A stretch of 64,000 nt of DNA. It comes from a virus. The stretch spans positions 1 to 64,000 of IMG/VR virus record IMGVR_UViG_3300030117_003369, one strand, 5' to 3'. Below, one piece after another: positions 28,116-37,063 of the stretch. The position numbers and the translations under genes were made by a program. The stretch's first letter is position 1. Every line of letters begins with the position of its first letter. The notes under the pieces are model-generated. The model ran no database searches. It worked only from the letters and a program-made list of their open reading frames with translations, and was not told the origin of the DNA.

Positions 28116-30081
28116 TTACAGTGACAAATATGGCAAGCGAATTGGTATGAAGTACCCATACAATCCCGATCTCAACAACGCTTTGAAAACAAGAATTGGT
28201 TTTCCCGGTGTCAAGTGGGACGGTGAGCAGAAGGTTTGGAGCATACAAGACAATCGCAACATAATATTGATTGCAGCAGAAGCGTTGGTGGACTTTGGCC
28301 TTGATGGTGAAGAGTTGTACAATCGTGCAAACATACATCCAAGGGACCAAAAGAACCCTGACGATTGCTGGGTAGAAGAAGTCGGTACTAGACTCAAAGT
28401 ACACTGGCCTTACATCAAGGACACAGACTTACGAGAGAATGTCAGACTTGCTATCCGTTCAATCGATGGTCGTAAGTTTGAGCCGCTAGCAAAGTGTTGG
28501 AGTATTCCTTTAGCACAGGGCAAGATACTTTACAATACTATGAAGGACTTGTACCCTCCGCTAGCAGAGGCTATCCTAGACTGTGATGCAGCGGTGCACG
28601 ATGTGTGGGATAGCATCAGGCGAGTAGAGATGAGTGGTGCGGCCACCCTCACTGATGAGGACTTGGTGGCAATAGACAGGCGACTTGAGTCGAGAATACC
28701 ACCGCACTTAGAACTGTACCCCTTTCAGAAAGTGGGAGTAGCATTCGCTGAAGCCAGCAATGGACGCTGTTTGATTGGCGATGAGATGGGTATTGGTAAA
28801 ACAATACAGGCCATCGCTTACGCAGCCTTGAACCCTGCTAGACCTGCGCTTGTAGTGTGCCCTGCGAATGTCAAGTACAACTGGCAGAAGGAAATCAAGA
28901 AGTGGTTACCTGCTGAAACTGTACAAGTAATTGACAGTGGTAAAGCAGAACTAATTGCCGCAGACTTCTATGTTATCAATTACGATTTGATGGGCAAGAA
29001 GTTAGACGAACTACTGAAAGTGAATCCAAGACTGACTATCATTGACGAAGCCCACTATCTGAAAAACAAGAAGGCCAAGCGCACAGTTGCGACTATGACG
29101 CTGGCTAGATTCTGTCCTAAAGTGGTTGCACTGAGTGGTACAGCCATAGCCAGTAGACCCAAGGAGTTCTTCAACATCTTGAATCTATTGAGGCCGGATG
29201 AGTTTTCATCAGAGTGGAACTTCTTACAGAGTTACTGCGATCCATTCCACAATGGATGGGGTTGGAACTTCGATGGTGCATCTAACACCAAAGAATTGAA
29301 TGAGCGAACCCGTGATGTTTGCATCCGTAGACTCAAGAGTGAAGTGTTACCTGACCTGCCTCCAAAGACTAGGCAGTTCTTACCTATTCGACTTACAGCA
29401 GACCAGCGTGACATGTATGATGTAGCGCAGGATGAGTGGGAGCAGCGCTTGAATGAATACTATCTCAACGGTGAACCTATTCCTCCGGGCACTATGCTGA
29501 ACATGCTGAGTGACTTGAGGCACAAGTGTGGCACCATCAAGATACCATATGCTTGTGATTGGATTAGAGAATACAACTCAAGTACAGGTAAGCCTGTCAT
29601 TGTATTCGCACATCACAAGGATGTAATCAAGGGAATACACTTGGCCCTAGATAAGGAATACAATGTTGCTTGTATCACTGGGGAAACTGCCCCTAAGACG
29701 AGGCAGGCAATTGTCAATGGATTCCAAGAGGGGGCAATTGATGTGCTACTGTGTAATACTATAGCGGCCAAGGAAGGATTGACTCTGACTAAGGCCGACA
29801 CTGTACTGTTCATAGAGAGAGAATGGGTGCCTTCGGATGAAGAGCAGGCCGAGGCTAGAGTGCACCGTATCGGGCAAGAAAGTAGTAGTGTCCATTCGGT
29901 GTACCTGTCTTGTATGAATACTATTGATGAGCACTTCGATCGAGTAGTCGAACAGAAGCGGCAGGTTGTTAAAGCCGTACTTGACGGAGGAGATGTTGAG
30001 GAGAGAAAGAGCCTAGTAAAGGAGTTAGTGAAGAAGATGAAAGCAGATAGAAATTGGAAATGGGAAGAGGTGTTTGAATGA
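28096..30081 (+). CDS. SNF2-family DNA helicase/ATPase, HARP-like N-terminus
   Basis: 661 residues. The N-terminal ~170 residues contain two short repeated beta modules (GVKWDGEQKVWSIQ and KFEPLAKCWSIPL) as in HARP/SMARCAL1-type annealing helicases. Core motifs: GDEMGIGKTIQAIAYA (Walker A), IIDEAHYLKNKKAKRT (DEAH box), ALSGTAIAS (motif III), then the C-terminal lobe with AAKEGLTLTKADTVLF, WVPSDEEQAEARVHRIGQ. Likely a double-strand translocase that rewinds or remodels forks during viral replication. Similar enzymes occur in many archaeal and bacterial viruses. Confidence 0.9.
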   Translation: MMVELIDYSDKYGKRIGMKYPYNPDLNNALKTRIGFPGVKWDGEQKVWSIQDNRNIILIAAEALVDFGLDGEELYNRANIHPRDQKNPDDCWVEEVGTRLKVHWPYIKDTDLRENVRLAIRSIDGRKFEPLAKCWSIPLAQGKILYNTMKDLYPPLAEAILDCDAAVHDVWDSIRRVEMSGAATLTDEDLVAIDRRLESRIPPHLELYPFQKVGVAFAEASNGRCLIGDEMGIGKTIQAIAYAALNPARPALVVCPANVKYNWQKEIKKWLPAETVQVIDSGKAELIAADFYVINYDLMGKKLDELLKVNPRLTIIDEAHYLKNKKAKRTVATMTLARFCPKVVALSGTAIASRPKEFFNILNLLRPDEFSSEWNFLQSYCDPFHNGWGWNFDGASNTKELNERTRDVCIRRLKSEVLPDLPPKTRQFLPIRLTADQRDMYDVAQDEWEQRLNEYYLNGEPIPPGTMLNMLSDLRHKCGTIKIPYACDWIREYNSSTGKPVIVFAHHKDVIKGIHLALDKEYNVACITGETAPKTRQAIVNGFQEGAIDVLLCNTIAAKEGLTLTKADTVLFIEREWVPSDEEQAEARVHRIGQESSSVHSVYLSCMNTIDEHFDRVVEQKRQVVKAVLDGGDVEERKSLVKELVKKMKADRNWKWEEVFE

Positions 30082-30206
30082 ACTATTCAGAGTTTGACAA
30101 TGAAATAAAAGACTGTTGTATAAGAGAACTAAAGTATCGCACAGACGAAAAGAAATACGGTTGCGGCATGTGCGGCACCATATGGAAGGTGACTGATGAT
30201 GTATGA
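30078..30206 (+). CDS. Zinc-ribbon micro-protein
   Basis: 42 residues; CC near the start and CGMCGTIW near the end. ATGA overlap with the helicase. Confidence 0.52.
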   Translation: MNYSEFDNEIKDCCIRELKYRTDEKKYGCGMCGTIWKVTDDV

Positions 30207-30480
30207 TAATAGAATAAACGAATTAGAAGAGATATTGAACGCAGCGACTCAAGTCATCGACAAGATGTCAGAGGAGATCGCTAATTTGAAAGAAGAAGTT
30301 AAGGAGAAAAACGAATGGCTCTTAGGAATGATTCAAAGCAATAGGCAAGAAATCATTAGCGAGTTTCACAAACTGAGTGACGAAGTAATGACTGTAGAAG
30401 TAATGGGAAGCGCAATTCGTGAAATCCAAGACGAGATGAAAAAGAAAAACAGGAAACTGATACTAATACATGAGGTGTAA
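30196..30480 (+). CDS. Coiled-coil protein, unknown
   Basis: 94 residues, almost wholly coiled coil (RINELEEILNAATQVIDKMS, EEIANLKEEVKEKNEWLLG). MM start, overlapping the previous gene by 11 bases. A structural or adaptor protein. Confidence 0.65.
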   Translation: MMYDNRINELEEILNAATQVIDKMSEEIANLKEEVKEKNEWLLGMIQSNRQEIISEFHKLSDEVMTVEVMGSAIREIQDEMKKKNRKLILIHEV

Positions 30481-30482
30481 AT

Positions 30483-30920
30483 ATGACAAATAGATTTGAA
30501 GAATTAAAACAGAAAGCATTGAACGGAGAAATGGACTATGACGCTGAAGGCTCAGTGGCATTGATGATAGAAGTAGGTAAATTACCTAGAACACAAAGAT
30601 GGGAAATAGGCCTAATAACTTACAACCGACTCAATCCCGAACAGAAAATTAAGGAATTGAACATGGAGAACATACATAGAGTTCAATATTTCGATGACCT
30701 AATGAATTGGGAACCTAATGGAGAAATTAACTCCGCAATAAAGGAAGCCACTGAAAGACTAGAAAGTAAAGAATGGTTATGGAGTGAAGTATTGTATTTG
30801 TTTGCTAGAAGAGTCCGTGACTTTGTTTTGGAAAGTAACTACATTTACGAAATGAAAGAGCGAAACGGTTGGTACTCATTTAGAGAAGCGAAACAACTTG
30901 AACTGGAGATGAGCGAATGA
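30483..30920 (+). CDS. Helical protein, unknown
   Basis: 145 residues, mostly helical, with the Trp-rich segments TQRWEIGLITYN and LESKEWLWSEVLYLF. ATGA overlap with the next gene. No family recognised. Confidence 0.65.
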   Translation: MTNRFEELKQKALNGEMDYDAEGSVALMIEVGKLPRTQRWEIGLITYNRLNPEQKIKELNMENIHRVQYFDDLMNWEPNGEINSAIKEATERLESKEWLWSEVLYLFARRVRDFVLESNYIYEMKERNGWYSFREAKQLELEMSE

Positions 30921-31240
30921 CAGAAGAAAAAGCAGTAACAATGAAACCCACAGAGATTGACAATGACGGTGTATGGCACTGGGAAGGCAAGGAGATACCA
31001 CTACTTGGTAACCACATGCCTATACCTGACAATGTTAGACTAGACATGGACCCTGTTCGACAGGAGGTCTTGGTTATTGTAGATGTTAGTGACTGGATGA
31101 GCGAGTGTCCCGGTTGCGGTACGGAGGCCAAGGGCATCATATTGATGACAGAGTTTACCAAGGTCTACCCAGCGCACTGCTGTGACAGAATGATATGGAT
31201 GACAGATGAGAGGGATTACAGTGAAATCTACGAAGCATGA
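30917..31240 (+). CDS. Zinc-ribbon protein, unknown
   Basis: 107 residues. CPGCGTEAKG and CCDRMIW form a split metal site; the N-terminal half is acidic (DNDGVWHWEGKEIPLLG). Function unknown. Confidence 0.62.
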   Translation: MTEEKAVTMKPTEIDNDGVWHWEGKEIPLLGNHMPIPDNVRLDMDPVRQEVLVIVDVSDWMSECPGCGTEAKGIILMTEFTKVYPAHCCDRMIWMTDERDYSEIYEA

Positions 31241-31949
31241 TGAGGCAACACCTGAGCAGCAGATAGAACTACTGTTGAGCGGGCTAGCGATTGGTGCCCT
31301 TTGGGAGCCAGCCGGTCACGGCTTGACATACATGAAAACTGGTGATAGAGAGGTTGAACTGATGGTGCAACAAGACAACGCAGAGTCAGCACAGTCCCGT
31401 GTTCGATTGGGAATACTCATGGCTAAAACTGGCTGGCAGGTAAAGGAGGACAATGTACAGATTGCTCCATCCGAAAACCTGTCACCACAGCAGCAGTACA
31501 TGAAGGAGCAGATGAAGCGGCAGGAGATAGCACAGTCCACATGGAAGTGCACCAATCCTGACTGTGGTTGTTTGTTGTCAGCCTTCCCACTTGAGGAGGC
31601 CACTTGGCTTCTCGTGGGTCAAAACAAGATAACCGATGACGAAGGCAATGAGCATGATGCGGAGATGTGGGCGGTCAACATTACCTGCCCTGTCTGTAGC
31701 ACACTAATTTCTATGGAGCCACTGGAGTTTGCGATGTTGGCTGGTGACGATCTGATGATGTCATACAGAACACCCAAGGTTCAACTGGAGGCACTTGACA
31801 GAAATACAATCGTGAGAATGATTGACTCCAATCCGGGTGCTGATAACATAATCATCACTGGTTCATTCTGTCCATTCAGCGGTGCTTTGTTGCCACCGCA
31901 TGTTAGAGGGGCAGTAGTGATGTGGAAAGGAATAGGAGAGGAAGAATGA
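31221..31949 (+). CDS. Zinc-ribbon-containing protein, unknown
   Basis: 242 residues from GTG 31221, which has GAGGG seven bases upstream; an ATG at 31206 is the alternative. Helical N-terminal half; a central zinc ribbon CTNPDCGCLL ... CPVCSTLI (about 45 residues between pairs); C-terminal part with IVRMIDSNPGADNIIITG. Placed just before replication genes; may be an accessory factor. Confidence 0.62.
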   Translation: MKSTKHDEATPEQQIELLLSGLAIGALWEPAGHGLTYMKTGDREVELMVQQDNAESAQSRVRLGILMAKTGWQVKEDNVQIAPSENLSPQQQYMKEQMKRQEIAQSTWKCTNPDCGCLLSAFPLEEATWLLVGQNKITDDEGNEHDAEMWAVNITCPVCSTLISMEPLEFAMLAGDDLMMSYRTPKVQLEALDRNTIVRMIDSNPGADNIIITGSFCPFSGALLPPHVRGAVVMWKGIGEEE

Positions 31950-32224
31950 TGGCGAAGAATATTAGATTGAGAACAAAGTTTGCTAACTTAGCAGAAGAGG
32001 TATTGAGAGAATCAGATGAGGCATTGCCGATTACTGTAATCGTAGACAGGGTTGCAGCCAAGGCACTGACTAAGAGGCGCAAGAATGGTAGACAAGCATC
32101 TAACAGGTACTTGCGTGATATGAAGCGAAAAACAGTCCATCACATCTTCAAGAATGATAAGCGCTTTGTCAAGACAGAGCAAGAAGAGTGGCGTGTCAAC
32201 TTATGGACACTAGCGGAGGAATGA
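31946..32224 (+). CDS. HARE-HTH-like winged-helix protein
   Basis: 92 residues (ATG 31946 or the better spaced 31949). The layout AEEVLRESDEALPITVIVDR, basic linker KRRKNGRQASNRYLRDMKRK, then FVKTEQEEWRVNLWTLAEE follows the HARE-HTH winged-helix pattern, ending in the W-x-L beta strand. Probably DNA-binding. Confidence 0.55.
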   Translation: MMAKNIRLRTKFANLAEEVLRESDEALPITVIVDRVAAKALTKRRKNGRQASNRYLRDMKRKTVHHIFKNDKRFVKTEQEEWRVNLWTLAEE

Positions 32225-32319
32225 GTATGAGTTGGATTGAAGAATGGTTTCCACCTGAATGTACTAAGTGCATGAAGTTCGGGAAGGAATGTAAGTGTAA
32301 AGAAAAAAAGGAGGAATGA
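32221..32319 (+). CDS. Cys/Lys micro-protein
   Basis: 32 residues: CTKCMKFGKECKCKEKKEE, four cysteines with many lysines. Coupled both sides. Real but of unknown role. Confidence 0.45.
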   Translation: MSMSWIEEWFPPECTKCMKFGKECKCKEKKEE

Positions 32320-32606
32320 ATATGAGCGAAGTAGACATTGGTAAAGCATATCCGCAGTACATCGTATGGCGCAAACCTGCTACGAGCAAGCGTCACAAAG
32401 GTAAGAAGGAAACAGTGCTTACCAAAGTCTACCCACCGAGCGGTCCACAAGTGGACATCAGACTACGCAACAATGTAACAGGTGGCTTTACAAGGGAGGG
32501 CATTCGCCTTTCCTTGGAAGATGCAGTGTCCCTGAGCAAGGCACTGTCTAAACTTGTAGAGCATTTGCAAGAAGAGAGGGAGAGTGAAGAAGGTGTTACT
32601 GGCTGA
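32316..32606 (+). CDS. Small basic protein, unknown
   Basis: 96 residues, MNM start. Basic N-terminal half (RKPATSKRHKGKKETVLTK), a beta part (VDIRLRNNVTGGFTREGIRL) and a helical end. Resembles small transcription-coactivator-like folds, but no motif proves it. Confidence 0.6.
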   Translation: MNMSEVDIGKAYPQYIVWRKPATSKRHKGKKETVLTKVYPPSGPQVDIRLRNNVTGGFTREGIRLSLEDAVSLSKALSKLVEHLQEERESEEGVTG

Positions 32607-34059
32607 AGCAGCAATGCTGTCACGCAGGCTCAAAGAGTCCTATACAAGATGGAGGCGTGAAACCGAATCAAGATCGGAAGCCTTCAAAATATCAATCAAA
32701 GCATTGAAGCAGCGACTCAGTGAGAGAGTCGAAGTGATTGAAGATGTCATCGATATATTCTACCCCAAGTATTCTAAATACGAACAGCAGTTTGTGTCAG
32801 TGCTTTGGGTTAGAGATAATGTGTGTACAGAGTTGGGCATATCACCCATACACTGGAACACAGTTATGACAGGTAAACCAATCGTGCCATTCTTGGCAAC
32901 CGAGTCCTCTGAGATAGGAGGCGAAGGCTGGACAATCAAGCAGGCGCTGATGGCAATGCACCGCATCAAGGATGAGGGTGTGCTGTCTATGGCTCAGAAC
33001 ATGAATGAGGATGAAGCACTGCTGTTTTGGTCTAGGGCAATGGGTGAACAGGAACCTATGCCCATCGACAGATTCTTGCAGATGCTTTCGTATCTACCTG
33101 AGTCGAATGGCATAACCAATCTACAAAGCATTCGTCACCTACTGACGACCATGAGTCCTCAAGAGGTGGCAATCAAGATATTGCACAAGGAGTTGGTTAC
33201 ACCTAACAATGAACTGTTCCTTCAGCCGGGACAGCCATTCGTGGCACCTATCTTCCAAGCATGGACATCGATGGTAGCACCATCCGGTGTGTATGCAGAT
33301 GTGATGAAAGGCTCAAGGAGATACTTGCACATCACTGAGTTCCCAAAGGGTTCCTTCAGAGGAACAGTTTACTCTAGGGACAGACAAGTGGTGGGCAAGA
33401 TACACACATTCGGCTTGCCATTCCAAGTCGAGGCCATCCTTGAAGTAGAGATGTCCGGTGATAAAATCACCAAGATAACTGATGCCTACTCAATTGGAGA
33501 GGACTGGGGCGTTTACAAACTAAATAGGGCTGAGCGCCTTTCTCAGGCAAATAGTTTAGAACCATCTGTACCTGTTGGCGGTGGTAAATTGATAGAGAGC
33601 GGGTCGGACATTGGCTCTCTATTGAATCAACTAGACGGCAGAGAGCGGCTGCGCCTAGTTAAGTCCGGCCCAGTGGAGATGCGTGATAGCAACGGATGGG
33701 TTGTGATTCAGCAGGCGTTCCACATACACTTCTTAGTAAGTGCAATTCGTAAGGATGAGGAGTTCGATACAATCCTGCGCCTGTCTGTCTTAGATGGTTA
33801 TGAGACATTTGAGGTAGGCGAGAGCAAGGTTCCGACTGATGTAGCCCAACACATAAGAACGAGGCTGGGTCAACAGGGGGTACTTGCGGGGAAATCTTGG
33901 ATGCCTATAGACGAATATGGTTTGGTTGTAGTAGCCGAAGTAACCGGCTTCGATCTTGAGAAGATGAAAGCCACACACTTGAACATACTATATGCAGATG
34001 ATACACTGGGTTACAGTGATACATCGCAACTAACAGATTTGATAGAATTAGCGGAGTGA
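32584..34059 (+). CDS. DNA ligase-like protein without the KxDG active site
   Basis: 491 residues, GTG start at 32584 after GAGAGGGA. The layout matches an archaeal ATP-dependent DNA ligase: a helical N-terminal domain (about residues 1-210) ending in GQPFVAPIFQAW, where ligases have GxPxxPMLA. A beta domain follows, with ITDAYSIGEDWGVYKLNRAE, like the IFDxxYxxGEDLxxxPLxER segment of ligases. The nucleotidyl-lysine motif KxDGxR is missing; the closest is VMKGSRRYLHI. It is therefore either a degenerate ligase kept for DNA binding or a different protein with a similar outline. Confidence 0.45.
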   Translation: MKKVLLAEAAMLSRRLKESYTRWRRETESRSEAFKISIKALKQRLSERVEVIEDVIDIFYPKYSKYEQQFVSVLWVRDNVCTELGISPIHWNTVMTGKPIVPFLATESSEIGGEGWTIKQALMAMHRIKDEGVLSMAQNMNEDEALLFWSRAMGEQEPMPIDRFLQMLSYLPESNGITNLQSIRHLLTTMSPQEVAIKILHKELVTPNNELFLQPGQPFVAPIFQAWTSMVAPSGVYADVMKGSRRYLHITEFPKGSFRGTVYSRDRQVVGKIHTFGLPFQVEAILEVEMSGDKITKITDAYSIGEDWGVYKLNRAERLSQANSLEPSVPVGGGKLIESGSDIGSLLNQLDGRERLRLVKSGPVEMRDSNGWVVIQQAFHIHFLVSAIRKDEEFDTILRLSVLDGYETFEVGESKVPTDVAQHIRTRLGQQGVLAGKSWMPIDEYGLVVVAEVTGFDLEKMKATHLNILYADDTLGYSDTSQLTDLIELAE

Positions 34060-34064
34060 GAGAA

Positions 34065-34235
34065 ATGAAAGAAATGAAATGTTGTGACAAAATAGATGAT
34101 GATTGGATAAACGGTGATATGTGGCATGATAACCACACTACATTTGGGTTTAGTGGTAGGATGCTTTTAGTGACTTACCAATGCCCTCACTGTGGCAAAA
34201 GAAGTGAGAGAGATTTCTTAGAGGTGGAAGCATGA
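34065..34235 (+). CDS. Small zinc-ribbon protein
   Basis: 56 residues: CC at the start (MKEMKCCDKIDDDW) and CPHCGKRSE near the end. Uncoupled from the ligase-like gene by five bases, coupled to the next by ATGA. Confidence 0.58.
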   Translation: MKEMKCCDKIDDDWINGDMWHDNHTTFGFSGRMLLVTYQCPHCGKRSERDFLEVEA

Positions 34236-34738
34236 ACATATTCGTATTAGATGAAAGTCCAACAATAGCAGCACAAATGATGGACTGTGTAAGAGTGCCG
34301 AAGATGGTGACAGAATCAGCACAGATGATGGCATCAGCCCTGCGTAGGCATGGTGCCACTGATGAGCAGATGCCACTTACTAAGTCAGGGACTCCTTACA
34401 AGGGAGGCTACAAGCATCACCCATGCACAGTATGGGCTGGTGACAGTCGAGATAACTTTCAATGGCTTGCTCAACATGCTTGCATATTGTTCTTAGAATA
34501 TGAAAGAAGGTTTGGTAAAGAACATGCTTGTGAACTGCCGATTAAGACCATGTGTACAATGTGGGATATGATACCCGAAGGTGGTTTGACTCCATTTGCA
34601 CAGGCTATGCCTGACGAATACAAAGACAATGATGCGGTCAAAGCATACAGGGCTTACTACAAATCAAAGGTAGACAGTCCGGGTGGTGTGCATTACAGAC
34701 ACACAAGCCCGCCTGATTGGTGGGAGGTGACGGCGTGA
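34232..34738 (+). CDS. Phage family MNIFVLDxxP ... HPCTVWA, unknown
   Basis: 168 residues. MNIFVLDESPTIAAQMMDC, VPKMVTESAQMMASALR, HHPCTVWAGDSRDNFQWL, FLEYERRFGKEHAC and LTPFAQAMPDEYKDNDAVKA then YRAYYKSK match a family frequent in marine phages; length about 170 is usual. Sometimes loosely annotated with pyrimidine-dimer glycosylases, which I would not assert. It lies directly before the clamp loader. Confidence 0.75.
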   Translation: MNIFVLDESPTIAAQMMDCVRVPKMVTESAQMMASALRRHGATDEQMPLTKSGTPYKGGYKHHPCTVWAGDSRDNFQWLAQHACILFLEYERRFGKEHACELPIKTMCTMWDMIPEGGLTPFAQAMPDEYKDNDAVKAYRAYYKSKVDSPGGVHYRHTSPPDWWEVTA

Positions 34739-34845
34739 ATTGGGCTATACACAGGGCGTATTACATTGACCTACTCAAGAAGGGTTGGCCTCTCAAGAAG
34801 GCTTACGATGAAGCAATTAGATTGAGCGTGGAGGTGACGGCGTGA
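34735..34845 (+). CDS. Micro-protein, 36 residues
   Basis: GTG start at 34735 overlapping the previous stop. Basic helical pair (AYYIDLLKKGWPLKKAYDEA). Its end repeats the GGAGGTGACGGCGTGA coupling block that also ends the gene before it, so the next GTG start is built the same way. Confidence 0.5.
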   Translation: MNWAIHRAYYIDLLKKGWPLKKAYDEAIRLSVEVTA

Positions 34846-35786
34846 TAGTATGGAGAGAGAAATACAGACCAAACAAAATAGACGACCTAGCAGGTTGTAA
34901 AGATTTCAAGGAGGCAGCAAAGGCTTGGTTAGCCAAAGGTAGCCTACCAGCAAACATGCTGTATGTAGGGCCACCCGGTGTAGGCAAGACCAGCGCAGCC
35001 TATGCACTAGCCAAGGAGTTGTATGGTGATTACTTCGATAGATCTAACTTCATTGTAACCAATGCAAGTGATGAGCGTGGTATCGATTTCGTCAGAGAAC
35101 TGAAGCACATGGCTAAGCAGAAAGGAATAGGAGTCAGGAGGCGCATATTCGTACTGGATGAAGCAGACTCTCTGACACCTGCGGCACAGAAGGCACTGAG
35201 GCAAGTGATGGAGGACAGTCACAAAACTGCGATATTCATATTGACAGCCAATGACATCTCTCCGATTCACAAAGCAATTAGAGATAGATGCCTCACATTC
35301 AGATTCAAACCTCTCAGCGATGAAGAGGCAAAAAGCAAACTAACTCAGATTCACTTAGTAGAAAACCTGCCGGAACCATGGCTAGAACAGTATACTATGT
35401 TGAACCGTTTAACCAACGGAAGTTTGAGGCAAAGTATCGATATTTTGGAGGGTACGCCCAAGACAGATGACGGTCTTTTGCAGAAACTCAAACGCAACAC
35501 TGAGAGCCTAAACAAGGCAGCACTCAGTTTTGTCGGTGGTGACTACCAGCGACTAGCAGAACACATGAAAACCAACCTCAGAGAGGGAAACAGTCGTGTC
35601 GCAACCCTAATAGGTCTGAGGCATCGAGGGCGAACTCTACTGGAGGGCGGTCAGGACGATTGGTACGCATTTATGCTAACATATGGAGAGTTTATCCTAT
35701 TAGCAAACATGTGGCCGGACGATGACGATTCCTTTGTAGACTACTTTGTAGCAAAATTGAGGAAAAACAAGGAGGAAAAAATATGA
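34842..35786 (+). CDS. rfcS: Replication factor C small subunit (clamp loader)
   Basis: 314 residues, GTG start at 34842 overlapping the previous stop. WREKYRPNKIDDLAG is the RFC opening. MLYVGPPGVGKTSAAYAL is Walker A, RRIFVLDEADSLTPAAQKAL is Walker B with sensor region, FILTANDISPIHKAIRDRC is the sensor 1 and SRC-like arginine-finger segment (DRC), followed by a C-terminal collar. It loads the sliding clamp on DNA at primer ends. No large subunit is visible, so it may work as a homo-oligomer or with the host RFC-L. Confidence 0.93.
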   Translation: MIVWREKYRPNKIDDLAGCKDFKEAAKAWLAKGSLPANMLYVGPPGVGKTSAAYALAKELYGDYFDRSNFIVTNASDERGIDFVRELKHMAKQKGIGVRRRIFVLDEADSLTPAAQKALRQVMEDSHKTAIFILTANDISPIHKAIRDRCLTFRFKPLSDEEAKSKLTQIHLVENLPEPWLEQYTMLNRLTNGSLRQSIDILEGTPKTDDGLLQKLKRNTESLNKAALSFVGGDYQRLAEHMKTNLREGNSRVATLIGLRHRGRTLLEGGQDDWYAFMLTYGEFILLANMWPDDDDSFVDYFVAKLRKNKEEKI

Positions 35787-37063
35787 ACGAAGAAAGAAAA
35801 TTACCGGAAGGCGTACTAGAGCGCTTACAAGGTTATGCAGAGAGAACAGAGAAGAGAATAGGGGAGGCAGTAAACGAGTACCTTGCTTGGATCGAGCAAG
35901 AGTTTGCTGTATCTGATTGGAAAGACGAAGATGATGATTTGCTGGTCGAGTGGGCAGAGATGTTTACTCTTGAAACCCGCAATCTAGGTAGCAGCGGCAG
36001 TAGTCGTGAAACAGTAACCTTCGTTGGGGAGTATGTAGGAATAGATGACAAAATCAATGACTACAGAGAAAACCTAAGAAATGCAGCAATCACTGCGTAT
36101 AGAAACAATTCTAACCAAGCCATAGACAACGGCCTGATTGGTATTGTAAAGGCGAAAGACGGCGTATGGCATGTCAACGGCGAGCCAACCAAGGAGCGCA
36201 TCGATGGCGACAAACTACCTTGGTTTGGACTACAGGTTGATGGCGACTTGATTTGTCTGATGAATGAAAAGGGTACACCTATTGCACCTGAAAGCAGAGT
36301 GCGCAACCTATACTTGTTAGGTAACGCTAAAGAGGATTTCAACCGAGCAATCAGTGTTTGGCGTATCTCACTAACAGGTAACAATATGACTGAGGAATAC
36401 GAGTTCGGCAGACCAGTTACTTGTCAAGTAATTAGGGCTAAGAAAGAAGGCTCGGACACACTTTACACAAACAGGGACTTCAGTAAGACTATGGTTTACA
36501 CTGATTCCTTCGTGGATGAAGATGACAGGGTGCTACTCAAGCCTGAGAAGTACTTGGTTAGCAAGGGGATGCATGATGCCTTTGTTGAACTTGATGAACT
36601 AAGCGAAGCATACGATGAGCGCAAGGAGCAGGGCAGCAACGGTAACTACTACGGTCCAACTATCATCACTAAGGGATATGTCAGCAGACTAAACAAGGAA
36701 CCATCTGACAATGCTTACGACCAAACAGGTCGTGCATTCAGACTCAGCGTAACCAGCCCTAACTTGCAGCGCAAGTATGGCAGGGATTCAGCAATGTCTG
36801 AAGTAACTGTATGGGTACCGGGTCGAGTCTATGATGACAGCCACCCGTTTGAGTTCAAGGACAACTACGGCGAATGGCAACCATACGCAGAAAAGACACC
36901 TGTGATTATCTTTGGTAGAGTGCGCATGAGTGTGTACAACGACCAAACAACACCAAGCCTGACGGCATTCGGCATCTATGTACCATCTCGTACAGCGAGG
37001 CCGGGTGCCAAGGGTGGTGACACCAGCATAGAGCAATTTAGAAACAATGGAGAGGAATACTGA
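35783..37063 (+). CDS. RPA-like single-strand DNA-binding protein (OB folds), probable
   Basis: 426 residues. Helical N-terminus, acidic middle, then two beta-rich parts: GDLICLMNEKGTPIAPESRV, and PTIITKGYVSRLNKEP, MSEVTVWVPGRVYDDSHPFE, TPVIIFGRVRMS, which resemble OB-fold strands. The position between clamp loader and recombinase-like ATPase supports a single-strand DNA-binding role. Assignment is by context and fold impression. Confidence 0.5.
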   Translation: MNEERKLPEGVLERLQGYAERTEKRIGEAVNEYLAWIEQEFAVSDWKDEDDDLLVEWAEMFTLETRNLGSSGSSRETVTFVGEYVGIDDKINDYRENLRNAAITAYRNNSNQAIDNGLIGIVKAKDGVWHVNGEPTKERIDGDKLPWFGLQVDGDLICLMNEKGTPIAPESRVRNLYLLGNAKEDFNRAISVWRISLTGNNMTEEYEFGRPVTCQVIRAKKEGSDTLYTNRDFSKTMVYTDSFVDEDDRVLLKPEKYLVSKGMHDAFVELDELSEAYDERKEQGSNGNYYGPTIITKGYVSRLNKEPSDNAYDQTGRAFRLSVTSPNLQRKYGRDSAMSEVTVWVPGRVYDDSHPFEFKDNYGEWQPYAEKTPVIIFGRVRMSVYNDQTTPSLTAFGIYVPSRTARPGAKGGDTSIEQFRNNGEEY

